Of a DNA stretch of 64,000 nucleotides, positions 25,654-34,296 are shown piece by piece. Made by a program: the position numbers and the translations under genes. The notes under the pieces are model-generated. The model saw only the letters and a list, made by a program, of their open reading frames with translations, had not been told where the DNA came from and ran no database searches. Positions within the stretch are counted from its first letter, which is position 1; each line of letters begins with the position of its first letter. This DNA is from Bacillota bacterium (lineage in GTDB: Bacteria; Bacillota; UBA4882; UBA8346): positions 45,449 to 109,448 of the forward strand of contig JAEXFN010000023.1 in NCBI GenBank assembly GCA_023400055.1. The letters run 5' to 3'.

Positions 25654-26274
25654 TCATTCCGATTCGGCCAGGAAATGGAACAAAGTGGCCAATCCCGCGG
25701 CCAGGTCTTCGTTGCGCACCACTGCGTCGGCCGGAACTTCCAGGGAGACCGGGGCGAAATTCCAGATGGCCCGGATTCCCGCCCGGATCATGATCCCGGC
25801 AATGGCTTGCGCCCAATCGGCCGGAACCGTGATGATTCCGACCTTGATCCGCAGGCGTTTCACAATGTGTTCGAGCTCCCCGACGGGAAAGACTTCGCGG
25901 CCGCTGACCCGGGTCCCGATCAATTCCGGGTCGGCGTCAAACAAGGCCACAATATTCAGACCATAATGCTCAAAACCGGAATAATCCACGATCGCCCTGC
26001 CCAGCCGGCCGACGCCGACCAGCACCGCCTCATTGGTATTCTTGAGCCCGAGAATCTCCTCCAACTTGACTTTGAGCAGAGTCACCTGATAGCCCAAACC
26101 GGCCTGGCCCATGGCCCCGAAGAGCGCCAGGTCCCGGCGGACCTGAACCGCATGGACCTGTGCCGCCCTGGCGATCTCCTCGGAGGACACATAAGCCTGG
26201 CCTTGCTCTTCCTGGCTGCAGACGCAGCGGTAATAATACGGCAGACGTTTTAAGGTGAATTTCGGAACGATCAT
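25654..26274 (-). CDS. rex: Redox-sensing transcriptional repressor Rex
   Basis: 206-aa Rex, the NADH/NAD+-sensing repressor of fermentation and hydrogen genes. The N-terminal winged helix is at ~1-75 (YVSSEEIARAAQVHAVQVRR, DLALFGAMGQAGLGY). The Rossmann domain (~80-200) has VGVGRLGRAI, the G-x-G-x-x-G dinucleotide site, and FDADPELIG, whose Asp sets NAD(H) preference. It is the last gene of the hydrogenase operon, 50 nt after hydA. Three Rex boxes lie in that operon's promoter (34016-34127), so the circuit is self-contained: high NADH should release Rex and switch on hydrogen production, including rex itself. Confidence 0.95.
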   Translation of the reverse strand: MIVPKFTLKRLPYYYRCVCSQEEQGQAYVSSEEIARAAQVHAVQVRRDLALFGAMGQAGLGYQVTLLKVKLEEILGLKNTNEAVLVGVGRLGRAIVDYSGFEHYGLNIVALFDADPELIGTRVSGREVFPVGELEHIVKRLRIKVGIITVPADWAQAIAGIMIRAGIRAIWNFAPVSLEVPADAVVRNEDLAAGLATLFHFLAESE

Positions 26275-26324
26275 GGCTAACCGCCTCGTGCTTTATTGAT
26301 AATTTATCGCAATGCCGCCGGGAT

Positions 26325-28346
26325 TCAGGATTGGACGGGTAATTTCGGCAATACATGTTCTTTGAGAACAGATTCGACCCGATCGGCGGTAACTCCTCCG
26401 ATCACTTCGTCGTTAATCCGGATCGACGGACCCTGGCTGCAACCTTCCAGGCAGAATGTGGCGTGGAGGTTGAGTCGGTCGCGCACGCCGGCCTGCTCCG
26501 CTTTTTTGATAAACTCCTGCAAGGTATTGTAGGAGCCTTTCAAATAGCAACAAGTGCCGACGCAGACCGCCAGATCCACTTTATGCTTCCGCTCGCTGGT
26601 AAAGAGCTGAATATCCTCGTCGGTAATCCGGCCCCGGGTCGCGTAACTGGTATGCAGGGTTTCATGGGCTTCATGGCTGTTGGGATGCTCCAGCCACTTC
26701 TCGTAAAACTTGGCCACGACCGGATTATCCTGGGCCTTGCGCAATTGCGACAGCTTATCGGCGCGATAGATACTGCGGGCGCGGGCTTTTTTGATCTCCT
26801 GATCGGTGGCGATCGGTTGTCCGGCGCCGCCGATACAACCGCCCGGGCAAGCCATGACCTCGATTAAATGATAGTCGGCCTCGCCGTCCTTGATCCGGCG
26901 CAGCAATTCCTTGGCGTTGGCCAGGCCATGAACCACCGCCACTTTGATTTCGGTGCCGTTCAGATCGACCGTAAACTCCTTTAATCCTTTAAAGCCCCGG
27001 ACCTCTTCGAAGTTTACCTGCTCCAAAATGGTCCCCGTAACGATTTCGTAAGCTGCCCGCAAGGCGGCCTCGGCCACTCCGCCGGTGGCTCCGAAGATCA
27101 CTCCGGCGCCGGTGGTAAAGCCGAATGGCATATCGAACGATTCCACCTCAACCTTGTCGAAGGCCAGACCGGCCTCACGGATCATCCGCGCCAGCTCCTG
27201 AGTAGTCAGCACCAGATCGACATCGGGCACGCCGTCGATGCTGAATTCGGGCCGGGTGATCTCAAACTTCTTCGCCGTGCAAGGCATGATCGAGATCACG
27301 TAAATATCTTCCGGCTTCTTGCCAAGCTCCCGGGCCCAATATCGCTTGACCAGCGAGCCGAACATCTGCTGCGGCGAGCGGCAGGAAGACAGATTCGGCA
27401 GGAAGTCCACCTCATTGTGTTCGGCGTATTTCACCCAAGCCGGGCAACAGGAGGTAAATTGTGGCAGTCGCTCACCTTTCTCGACCCGTTCCAGAAACTC
27501 GGTGGTCTCCTCCATTACTGTCAGATCGGCGGCCATCGAGGTATCAAAGACTTTTCCAAAACCCAGCCGTTTCAACGCGGCGACGACTTTGCCGGTGACA
27601 ATCTCCCCGGCCGGCAGGCCGAACTCTTCGCCCAAGGCCACCCGGACCGCCGGAGCCACTTGGGCGACGACCAGTTTGCTTGAGTCATTCAAAGCGGCCC
27701 AGGCCTTGCCGATCTCCGATTTGACCACGATGGCGCCGGTCGGGCAGATGGCCGCGCATTGGCCGCAATTGACGCAATCGACATCGGTCAGATTCTTATG
27801 AAAAGCCGGCGTCACTTGGACTTTGGACCCGCGGTTGGCGAAGTTCAACACGCCGATTCCCTGCACTTCGCTGCACATCCGGACGCAATCGCCGCAAAGA
27901 ATGCATTTGTTGGGGTCGCGCACCAGCGACGTCCCCGAATCGTCTAAAGGCAGTTTGACATCGCGTTCGCCAAAACGGATCTTGCGCACGCCGAAACGTT
28001 CCGCCAAATCCTGCAGTTTGCAATGGCCGCTCTTCTCGCAAGTGGTGCATTCCCGGTCATGGTTGGCCAGCAGCAACTCGAGTACGGTTTTGCGGGCGCG
28101 CTGCACCCGGGGGCTATTGGTGGCGATCTTCATTCCCGGCGCTGGGGGGGTGGAGCAAGAAGCCACGATTCCCCGGCCTTCGAGCTCGACCACGCACATC
28201 CGGCAAGCGCCATAGATGCTCAACTCGGAGTTATAACAGAATGTCGGGATATCAATGCCGATCTTGCGGATCAGCTCCAGCAGGCTCTGTTCGCCATCGA
28301 TTGCGACGACTTGATTGTCGATGATTACAGTCTGATTGGTGCTCAT
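26325..28346 (-). CDS. hydA: [FeFe] hydrogenase catalytic subunit HydA
   Basis: Cytoplasmic hydrogen-evolving subunit, 673 aa. In order: plant-type 2Fe-2S (FCYNSELSIYGACRMCVVEL), His-Cys3 4Fe-4S (HDRECTTCEKSGHC), two 4Fe-4S clusters (CILCGDCVRMCSE; CVNCGQCAAICPTGA), the H-cluster domain with L1 TSCCPAWVKYAE, L2 MPCTAKKFE and L3 ACPGGCIGGAGQP, the small-subunit segment, and a C-terminal thioredoxin-like 2Fe-2S domain (LAVCVGTCCYLKGSY...CLEGCSQGP). This is the long form found in trimeric NAD-linked, often electron-bifurcating hydrogenases. It overlaps hydB by 4 nt. The maturases HydE, HydF and HydG are not in the window. Confidence 0.96.
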   Translation of the reverse strand: MSTNQTVIIDNQVVAIDGEQSLLELIRKIGIDIPTFCYNSELSIYGACRMCVVELEGRGIVASCSTPPAPGMKIATNSPRVQRARKTVLELLLANHDRECTTCEKSGHCKLQDLAERFGVRKIRFGERDVKLPLDDSGTSLVRDPNKCILCGDCVRMCSEVQGIGVLNFANRGSKVQVTPAFHKNLTDVDCVNCGQCAAICPTGAIVVKSEIGKAWAALNDSSKLVVAQVAPAVRVALGEEFGLPAGEIVTGKVVAALKRLGFGKVFDTSMAADLTVMEETTEFLERVEKGERLPQFTSCCPAWVKYAEHNEVDFLPNLSSCRSPQQMFGSLVKRYWARELGKKPEDIYVISIMPCTAKKFEITRPEFSIDGVPDVDLVLTTQELARMIREAGLAFDKVEVESFDMPFGFTTGAGVIFGATGGVAEAALRAAYEIVTGTILEQVNFEEVRGFKGLKEFTVDLNGTEIKVAVVHGLANAKELLRRIKDGEADYHLIEVMACPGGCIGGAGQPIATDQEIKKARARSIYRADKLSQLRKAQDNPVVAKFYEKWLEHPNSHEAHETLHTSYATRGRITDEDIQLFTSERKHKVDLAVCVGTCCYLKGSYNTLQEFIKKAEQAGVRDRLNLHATFCLEGCSQGPSIRINDEVIGGVTADRVESVLKEHVLPKLPVQS

Positions 28347-30229
28347 CGGGCTCCCTCCTCAATGGCCTTGAATGGGCAAGTGCTCACACAAGCGCCGCAT
28401 TTGATACACTTTTCCGAATCAATGGTGAACGGTTTCCGGATTTCGCCGGAGATGGCCTGGACCGGACAGACTTTGCTGCATTTGCTGCAGCCCTTGCACA
28501 ACGCAGGATTGATGCTGTATCCCAGCAACGCCTTACAAACTCCGGCCGGACAACGCTTATCCACCACATGAGCCAGGTATTCGTCCTTAAAATATTTCAG
28601 CATGGTCAGGACCGGGTTCGGAGCGGTCTTGCCCAGGCCGCAAAGAGAAGCGTCCTTGACGGCGTTCGCCAGGTCCTCCAAAATCTCGACATCCTCCGGC
28701 CGGCCTTCGCCGTCCACCGCCCGCTGCAGCATTTCGAGCAGCCGTTTGGTGCCCTCGCGACACGGTACGCATTTGCCGCAGGATTCGTTTTGAGTGAAAT
28801 TCATGAAATAGCGGGCGAATTCCACCATACAAGTATCTTTGGCCGTCACCACCAAACCGCCGGAACCGATCATGGCGCCTACGGAGAGCAATGAGTCAAA
28901 GTCCAGTTTCATATCCAGATGTTCTTCAGTCAAGCAACCGCCCGACGGCCCGCCGATCTGCACCGCCTTGAATTCCTTGCCGTTGCGGAGTCCGCCGCCG
29001 ATATCAAAGACGATTTCCCGCAGGGTGATTCCCATCGGCACTTCAATGAGACCGGTATTGGCAACCTGACCGGTTAAAGCGAAGGTCTTGGTGCCCGGGC
29101 TCTTCTCCGTGCCCCGGCTGCGGTACCAGGCGGCGCCCCGATTGATGATCTGGGGCACATTGGCAAAGGTCTCCACGTTATTGATCAGGGTCGGTTTGCC
29201 CCATAACCCCGACTGAGCCGGAAATGGCGGTTTAGGACAGGGCATGCCGCGTTTTCCTTCGATCGAGGCCATCAACGCCGTTTCCTCGCCGCAGACGAAA
29301 GCGCCGGCGCCCTCTTTAATCTTCAGGTCAAACGCGAAACCGCTTCCCAAAATATTGGCTCCTAATAGCCCAAGCTCTCGGGCGGCCTGGACTGCCACTT
29401 TCAGCCGGTGCACCGCCAGCGGATACTCGGCCCGCACGTAAATATAACCTTCCGAAGCGCCCACGGCATAACCGGCGACGGCCATCCCCTCGATGATCTT
29501 ATGGGGATCGCCCTCCATCACGCTGCGGTCCATGAATGCGCCGGGATCGCCTTCGTCACCGTTACAGACCACATACTTCTGACTGCCCGGCGAAATACGG
29601 GTGGCGTCCCACTTGCGTCCGGTCGGGAAACCGCCGCCGCCCCGGCCGCGCAGGCCCGATTCGATCACTTGCTGGCAGACCGCTTCCGGAGTGGATTCGC
29701 TGAGCACCTTGGCCAAGGCCTGATACCCGCCGCCCGCGATGTATTCGCGGATCTCCTCGGGATCGATGACGCCGCAGTGGCCAAGCACATTCCGGTTCTG
29801 ATTCCTATAGAAAGGAATCTTGTTCTCCTCGGCATAAACCTCACCGGTAAGCGGATGGTGATATAATAAATGCTTCACCGGCGCTTCGTTATTTACCAAC
29901 GCGGTGACGATGGCCGGCGCATCCTCCACTTTCACTTTAGTATACAAGACACCGGACGGCTCAAGCCGGACCAGCGGACCCATCTCGCAGAAACCGTGGC
30001 AACCGCTTTTGACGACCGCAGTTCCGGCACAGCCATCCTCCAACATCATTTCGACGGTCACATAGGTGCCTCGTTTGGCGACCTCTTCCTTCAACGCCTC
30101 AAATATCTGGAGGGAACCATTGGCGACACAGCCGGTTCCGGCACAGATCAAAATGCGCGCCGTTTCATGCTTGTAGCCCTGGTGCCATTTTTCCTGAAGT
30201 TCGTTGAGTTGCTGGCGGGAATCGATCAT
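28343..30229 (-). CDS. hydB: NADH-linked hydrogenase subunit HydB (NuoF-like)
   Basis: 628-aa flavoprotein that exchanges electrons with NAD(H). It has an N-terminal thioredoxin-like 2Fe-2S domain (~22-110, CAGTGCVANGS...GCHGFCEMGP), NuoF core with the NADH/FMN motifs GRGGGGFPTGRKW and GDEGDPGAFMDR, the NuoF 4Fe-4S site ESCGKCVPCREGTKRLLE, and two C-terminal ferredoxin clusters (CKGCSKCSKVCPV; CIKCGACVSTCPF). This is the standard composition of HydB in HydABC complexes. Coupled to hydC upstream and hydA downstream by 4-nt overlaps. Confidence 0.96.
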   Translation of the reverse strand: MIDSRQQLNELQEKWHQGYKHETARILICAGTGCVANGSLQIFEALKEEVAKRGTYVTVEMMLEDGCAGTAVVKSGCHGFCEMGPLVRLEPSGVLYTKVKVEDAPAIVTALVNNEAPVKHLLYHHPLTGEVYAEENKIPFYRNQNRNVLGHCGVIDPEEIREYIAGGGYQALAKVLSESTPEAVCQQVIESGLRGRGGGGFPTGRKWDATRISPGSQKYVVCNGDEGDPGAFMDRSVMEGDPHKIIEGMAVAGYAVGASEGYIYVRAEYPLAVHRLKVAVQAARELGLLGANILGSGFAFDLKIKEGAGAFVCGEETALMASIEGKRGMPCPKPPFPAQSGLWGKPTLINNVETFANVPQIINRGAAWYRSRGTEKSPGTKTFALTGQVANTGLIEVPMGITLREIVFDIGGGLRNGKEFKAVQIGGPSGGCLTEEHLDMKLDFDSLLSVGAMIGSGGLVVTAKDTCMVEFARYFMNFTQNESCGKCVPCREGTKRLLEMLQRAVDGEGRPEDVEILEDLANAVKDASLCGLGKTAPNPVLTMLKYFKDEYLAHVVDKRCPAGVCKALLGYSINPALCKGCSKCSKVCPVQAISGEIRKPFTIDSEKCIKCGACVSTCPFKAIEEGAR

Positions 30230-30768
30230 TGCGCCTCACCCTCCTCCGCTAAAATCCGATCGATAATCACAGTGATGGCTTCGGGAGTCATCTGGCCGTA
30301 AATCTTATCGTTAATCATCACCACCGGCGCCAAACCGCAGGCACCCAAGCAAGAAACGGTTTCGACCGTGAAACGCAGATCGTCGGTGGTCAATTTCTTC
30401 TCCTGCAGGCCAATCTTTTTACGGATGGCGGCCTTCACCGGATCGGAACCCCGGACGTGACAGGCTGTCCCATCACAGATCCGGACCACGTATTTTCCCT
30501 TGGGCTCCAGGGAAAATTGCGCGTAGAAAGTGGCCACGCCAAACACAGTGGCCGGGGAGAGTCCCATGACTGTCGCGATGTAGGTCAGAATCTCTTCCGG
30601 AAGATAACGGTATTCCTCCTGGACCTCTTGGAGGATCGGGATCAAAGCCGATTGTTCTTTGCCATGGGCCTGGATAATCTCGTTCACCCGCTCAAAGCGG
30701 CGGCGTGGCAATACAGAGCTATCCGTGCGGAGCTTTTTCTCTTGCAAAATTGATTCTTCTCCCATCAT
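30226..30768 (-). CDS. hydC: Hydrogenase subunit HydC (NuoE-like 2Fe-2S protein)
   Basis: 180-aa NuoE-family subunit with one 2Fe-2S cluster. The N-terminal helical region includes ALIPILQEVQEEYRYLPEEI, as in complex I 24-kDa subunits. The cluster ligands are in CDGTACHVRG (~105) and CLGACGLAP (~145). It completes the HydABC trimer. The start may be ATG 30768 or the adjacent ATG 30765, both after AAAGGAC. A 76-nt gap separates it from the phosphatase gene; no terminator is seen, so transcription probably continues. Confidence 0.94.
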   Translation of the reverse strand: MMGEESILQEKKLRTDSSVLPRRRFERVNEIIQAHGKEQSALIPILQEVQEEYRYLPEEILTYIATVMGLSPATVFGVATFYAQFSLEPKGKYVVRICDGTACHVRGSDPVKAAIRKKIGLQEKKLTTDDLRFTVETVSCLGACGLAPVVMINDKIYGQMTPEAITVIIDRILAEEGEAQ

Positions 30769-30844
30769 ATCTAGTCCTTTCGTTGATTTTCATATATTTA
30801 AGTAAGCAATAAGCCTGAACACCTGTGGCGACGGATAATCCGCG

Positions 30845-32002
30845 CTACAGATATTCCACGGCCACTTGTTTGCCCAAATTCCGCAAAATCTCGGTAATCT
30901 CCGCAACCACTTGCATTTTGAGACCAAAATGAATTGGAAGACTAGGATTTTGATGGGCCGGATTAATTGCTCTGCCTACTAGAAAACGGATCTGATCGCT
31001 TTCCAACAAAACTTTGGCCAGATCGACCGCGCCATTGCAAACCTTGGGGAGATCCTTGGCGGTACGGCTGATCTTCAGATACTCCGCGACCTTACTCAGC
31101 GTAATAATCCCCTCGGTTACCAAGTCGACCCCATCCAAATGTCCGGTCGGCGGCAGTGCCGGCGTGAAATGCTCCAGATCGGCCTCGATCTCCCGCCCCA
31201 ACGCCTTGGCCACAATGGTACCCGTGGTGCCGCCGCAGACTACCTTTTTGCCGGACGCTTCGAGCAACTCTTGGACCAAGACGGCGTCATCGGCCCGGTT
31301 TTGGGGCGGACCCACCGCCACAGTCGCCAGACGCGGCGTCCGGATGACGAGCGACAAGACGGTGGCGTCATCGCCGGGTTTGCCGGCGTATAGCTGATCG
31401 CAAGCGTCCAGCAGCCAGCGGCTGAGGCCCGGCGCATTGTCGCCCTCTTTCACCAGGGCGATCTGCTGCAGATATTCGGCGACGTTATCCCATTGCCACC
31501 CCAGATTGAGCACTTCGCCGACACCGGCGTGGATAATGCCATCGGAGACCACTATCAGGGTATCACCGGGTCGAACCCAGAGATGGGTCTCCTTGATCCG
31601 CTTGCCGCAGACCTCCGCCTCCCGCGAATCAGTGTTGGCCAACTCGCCCTCGCGGAAATAGAAGACCCGGGGATTGTCGAATTCGACGATATAGGTCTCC
31701 CCCGTATCCTTCACCTGAACAATGGTAAACGTCGAATAAGCGATATTGCGTTTCTGGCAGACCGGCAAAGTCTTACTGACGGTATCGACCACCTCTTCCA
31801 GGCTGGCACCTTTTTCAAGCATGGTGGCGATGATCTTGGCGGTCATCTTGGAGAGAATATTGGCCTTGACGCCGCTGCCCAAGCCATCCGCCAGGACTGC
31901 CATCACCGAATCGGTGGTCCGCACCAGTTCGACATTGTCGCCGCACAGCTCTTCGCCGTTTTTATTTAAACTCGCCCAACCGGTATCGATATAAATGCTC
32001 AT
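30845..32002 (-). CDS. SpoIIE/PP2C-type serine phosphatase of a hydrogenase cluster
   Basis: 385-aa protein with a PP2C/SpoIIE phosphatase domain (~1-225): NGEELCGDNVELV, MAVLADGLGSGVKAN with metal-binding Asp, TLIVVSDGIIHAG and GKPGDDATVLSL. The C-terminal ~155 residues (from about KKVVCGGTTGTIVAKALG) form an additional domain without a name that I can assign. Such phosphatases recur beside sensory [FeFe] hydrogenases. Its start overlaps hydS by 4 nt, so the two are coupled. A role in dephosphorylating a regulator downstream of HydS is the favoured but unproven idea. Confidence 0.88.
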   Translation of the reverse strand: MSIYIDTGWASLNKNGEELCGDNVELVRTTDSVMAVLADGLGSGVKANILSKMTAKIIATMLEKGASLEEVVDTVSKTLPVCQKRNIAYSTFTIVQVKDTGETYIVEFDNPRVFYFREGELANTDSREAEVCGKRIKETHLWVRPGDTLIVVSDGIIHAGVGEVLNLGWQWDNVAEYLQQIALVKEGDNAPGLSRWLLDACDQLYAGKPGDDATVLSLVIRTPRLATVAVGPPQNRADDAVLVQELLEASGKKVVCGGTTGTIVAKALGREIEADLEHFTPALPPTGHLDGVDLVTEGIITLSKVAEYLKISRTAKDLPKVCNGAVDLAKVLLESDQIRFLVGRAINPAHQNPSLPIHFGLKMQVVAEITEILRNLGKQVAVEYL

Positions 32003-33711
32003 CGTGCTTTCTCTTCCTCATTGGTGATCAGCTTCATCAGCTTGGTCAACTGCACTTTGGTTTCGGCGGTGGTCTCGCCGAGCAAACCGGCGATCTCCTG
32101 CGCCACCCGCATCTGTTTGTCGATGACTTCCTGGGCTTTGGCCAGGGTTTCGCCGGTGACCCGGTCCAGCTTCTCTTTTTGCTGTTTTTCCTTGGTGATG
32201 TCGGCGAAGATGCCGATCAACACGCCTTCCTTCTCCGCATAAAAGATCGCCTGCCAGGCGACGATGCCGTAGTTCGGAAAGCCGACCTCGCCGGTGACCA
32301 GTTCCTTGGTCGCGAGCACCCTCTCAAAATGCTGCGGATCGATGATCGCCGACAGCTTCTTGCCGACCACCAGCTCCTGGCGGCAGAGGAACTTCTGCTC
32401 GGCGGCCGGGTTCACTTCCACGATGCGCAGCTCCTGATCGACCACGAAGATGGCGTTGGGCGTCATCTGACAGATCAGATGGGCCTTGGATTCGGCCTTG
32501 GCCCGCATATAAGGAATGCACATATCCACTTCGGCCATGCCGTTGGCAATAGCCACCGCTTTCTCGCGGCAGGAATTATAACCGCAGGCGCCGCAGTTCA
32601 ACTCGTCCTGCGGAGTAAACTTGCCGGTCCGGGCGAGGATCTTGCGGATCTCCGCCTCCGGGACCTGGCTGAACGCAGCCGATTTTTGAGTATTGTAATT
32701 CCGGGCCAATAACGGACTGGCAGGATGAGGCGCGGCAGTCGACTCATCAGCGGACCACCGTTGCTCGGCGTATTTTAAAAGCCGTTCGCGCCGGGAAAAC
32801 AGGCTCTCCTTCCCGGTCATGCCGGGACCGGCCAGGCAACCGCCGCGACAGGCCAATAATTCGATCAATTTCAAACCGTTTTTGGCCTCTTGAAACCGTT
32901 CCAAAAAAGCGATCGATTCATCCAGCCCATCGATGCTCAGGATCTCCTGCGACATCAGGTCGGTGCTCAGCGCGACCGTTTTGGCCAACCCGCCCGGACT
33001 GGGGAAGGCGTGCGCCTTGGCGGTGTGAACTTCGTCAAACCGGTCCGCCTTCAACGCGGCGGGCCGAATCGAACCCAATTCAAACAATGTCGCCAGTTCC
33101 GCGAAGGTCAGCACGGCATCGATAGCGCCGGTCCGCGGTTCCTCGCCCTTCTTGGCGATGCACGGACCGATGAAAACCACCTTGGTGTCCGCTCCATAAC
33201 GGGACTTCAAAATCCGGCCATGAGCGATCATCGGCGAGACCACCGGGGCCAGATACGGCAGCAAATCCGGATAATAGATCTCCAACAGGTTGACGATGGC
33301 CGGGCAGCAGCTGGTAATGACGGGAGCATGCCCCTCGTTAATCAATCGCAAATGTTCTTTGGCCACCCATTCGGCGCCTTCGGCGGTCTCCTCAATATAT
33401 TGAAAACCCAGGCGACGCAGGCCATTGAGGAGTTGGCCCACCTCCGGCAGATCGAAAGCGACGATTGCCGACGGCGCCAGGCTGACCGCCACCGGCGCGC
33501 CGGAATCCAAAAACTGCTGTACCCGCTCGATATGACTCTCGATCTTCTTGGCATTCTGGGGACAGATGGTAACGCAACGGCCATCGGCGATACATCGGCT
33601 ATCGATGACTTCGGCGTGGCCGTCGGTGACCCGGATGGCTTTCACCGGGCAGGATCGCACACACTTATAGCAATCGCGACAGCTGGTGCGTATGGTTGAG
33701 ATCAGACCCAT
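31999..33711 (-). CDS. hydS: Sensory [FeFe] hydrogenase with PAS domain (HydS-like)
   Basis: 570-aa putative hydrogen sensor. Two N-terminal 4Fe-4S motifs (CRDCYKCVRSCPVKAI; CIADGRCVTICPQ) precede an H-cluster domain with L1 TSCCPAIVNLLE, L2 GPCIAKKGEE and L3 ACRGGCLAGPG. Compared with HydA, L1 Ala-Trp is Ala-Ile and L2 Met-Pro-Cys-Thr is Gly-Pro-Cys-Ile, changes typical of sensory types. Then come a Cys-rich segment (LNCGACGYNSCREKAVA), a PAS domain (~425-525, MTPNAIFVVDQELRIVEVNP) and a C-terminal helix that could contact the phosphatase. ATG 33711 after GGGGGA is preferred to an upstream start at 33732. Confidence 0.92.
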   Translation of the reverse strand: MGLISTIRTSCRDCYKCVRSCPVKAIRVTDGHAEVIDSRCIADGRCVTICPQNAKKIESHIERVQQFLDSGAPVAVSLAPSAIVAFDLPEVGQLLNGLRRLGFQYIEETAEGAEWVAKEHLRLINEGHAPVITSCCPAIVNLLEIYYPDLLPYLAPVVSPMIAHGRILKSRYGADTKVVFIGPCIAKKGEEPRTGAIDAVLTFAELATLFELGSIRPAALKADRFDEVHTAKAHAFPSPGGLAKTVALSTDLMSQEILSIDGLDESIAFLERFQEAKNGLKLIELLACRGGCLAGPGMTGKESLFSRRERLLKYAEQRWSADESTAAPHPASPLLARNYNTQKSAAFSQVPEAEIRKILARTGKFTPQDELNCGACGYNSCREKAVAIANGMAEVDMCIPYMRAKAESKAHLICQMTPNAIFVVDQELRIVEVNPAAEQKFLCRQELVVGKKLSAIIDPQHFERVLATKELVTGEVGFPNYGIVAWQAIFYAEKEGVLIGIFADITKEKQQKEKLDRVTGETLAKAQEVIDKQMRVAQEIAGLLGETTAETKVQLTKLMKLITNEEEKAR

Positions 33712-33753
33712 CGTGATTCCCCCTTCTTCCATCGTTCATATCCCGCGTCTGAT

Positions 33754-34002
33754 TTACGAACGCTGCTCCAAGAAATATTCCGTGAAAAATTGCACAATGT
33801 TGTCTTTGGATAAAGAACTAATAATTTTGCCGTCAACCTGGGCGTTGACGCCGTCGCGGCACTCCCCGAGGCAAAAACAGGCTTTCAGCTCAATCTGCTG
33901 CTCCAGAGCATGCTCGGCGATTAACCGTTTTAACTCAGTAATGACATCGTAGGCCCCTTTGAGATGACACGAGCTTCCCACACAGACGGCTATCTGGTGC
34001 AT
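33754..34002 (-). CDS. Small thioredoxin-like 2Fe-2S protein, first gene of the hydrogenase operon
   Basis: 82-aa stand-alone ferredoxin of the NuoE C-terminal fold. Cluster ligands: CVGSSCHLKGAY (~7-18) and CFCLGECRDGV (~41-51), the same C-x4-C...C-x3-C pattern as the last domain of HydA. Probably an electron carrier or assembly partner for HydS or HydABC. ATG 34002 has GGGGGA 7 nt upstream. The nearest Rex box ends 14 nt before the start codon, so Rex binding should block transcription and possibly the ribosome site's DNA. Confidence 0.88.
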   Translation of the reverse strand: MHQIAVCVGSSCHLKGAYDVITELKRLIAEHALEQQIELKACFCLGECRDGVNAQVDGKIISSLSKDNIVQFFTEYFLEQRS

Positions 34003-34015
34003 TGTGCAATCCCCC

Positions 34016-34033
34016 TTGTGAACAATTTCACAA
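34016..34033. promoter_or_regulatory. Rex box 1
   Basis: TTGTGAACAATTTCACAA matches the TTGTGA-N6-TCACAA Rex consensus at all 12 half-site positions. It is the closest of three sites to the operon's first start codon, and the operon carries rex as its last gene. Confidence 0.85.
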
Positions 34034-34047
34034 TTCCGAACAAAAGT

Positions 34048-34065
34048 TTGTGAAAATCGTTACAA
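34048..34065. promoter_or_regulatory. Rex box 2
   Basis: TTGTGAAAATCGTTACAA matches 11 of 12 half-site positions. Its centre is 32 bp from that of box 1, about three helical turns, so both could be bound on the same DNA face. Confidence 0.75.
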
Positions 34066-34109
34066 TTACTGGCATTAAAAAAAGCGTCTTTGCCAGGAAG
34101 CGCCACCAC

Positions 34110-34127
34110 TTGTAACTTTTTTCACAA
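34110..34127. promoter_or_regulatory. Rex box 3
   Basis: TTGTAACTTTTTTCACAA matches 11 of 12 half-site positions, with its centre 62 bp upstream of box 2 (about six turns). The -10/-35 elements between the boxes are not clear by eye. Confidence 0.7.
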
Positions 34128-34296
34128 TCTAAGTTCAGTATATTATGGATGCACTGATTTTGCAATATTATTAACTCAAAATTAATAAATTGGTCTTCTC
34201 CGGCCGGTTAAAACCCGATCCGGCCATTACTTCATCCGACCTCGACCAAGCGCGGCGACCTTTCCGGTTCATCCGCCGGGAAAGCCGCCGCTCTTT

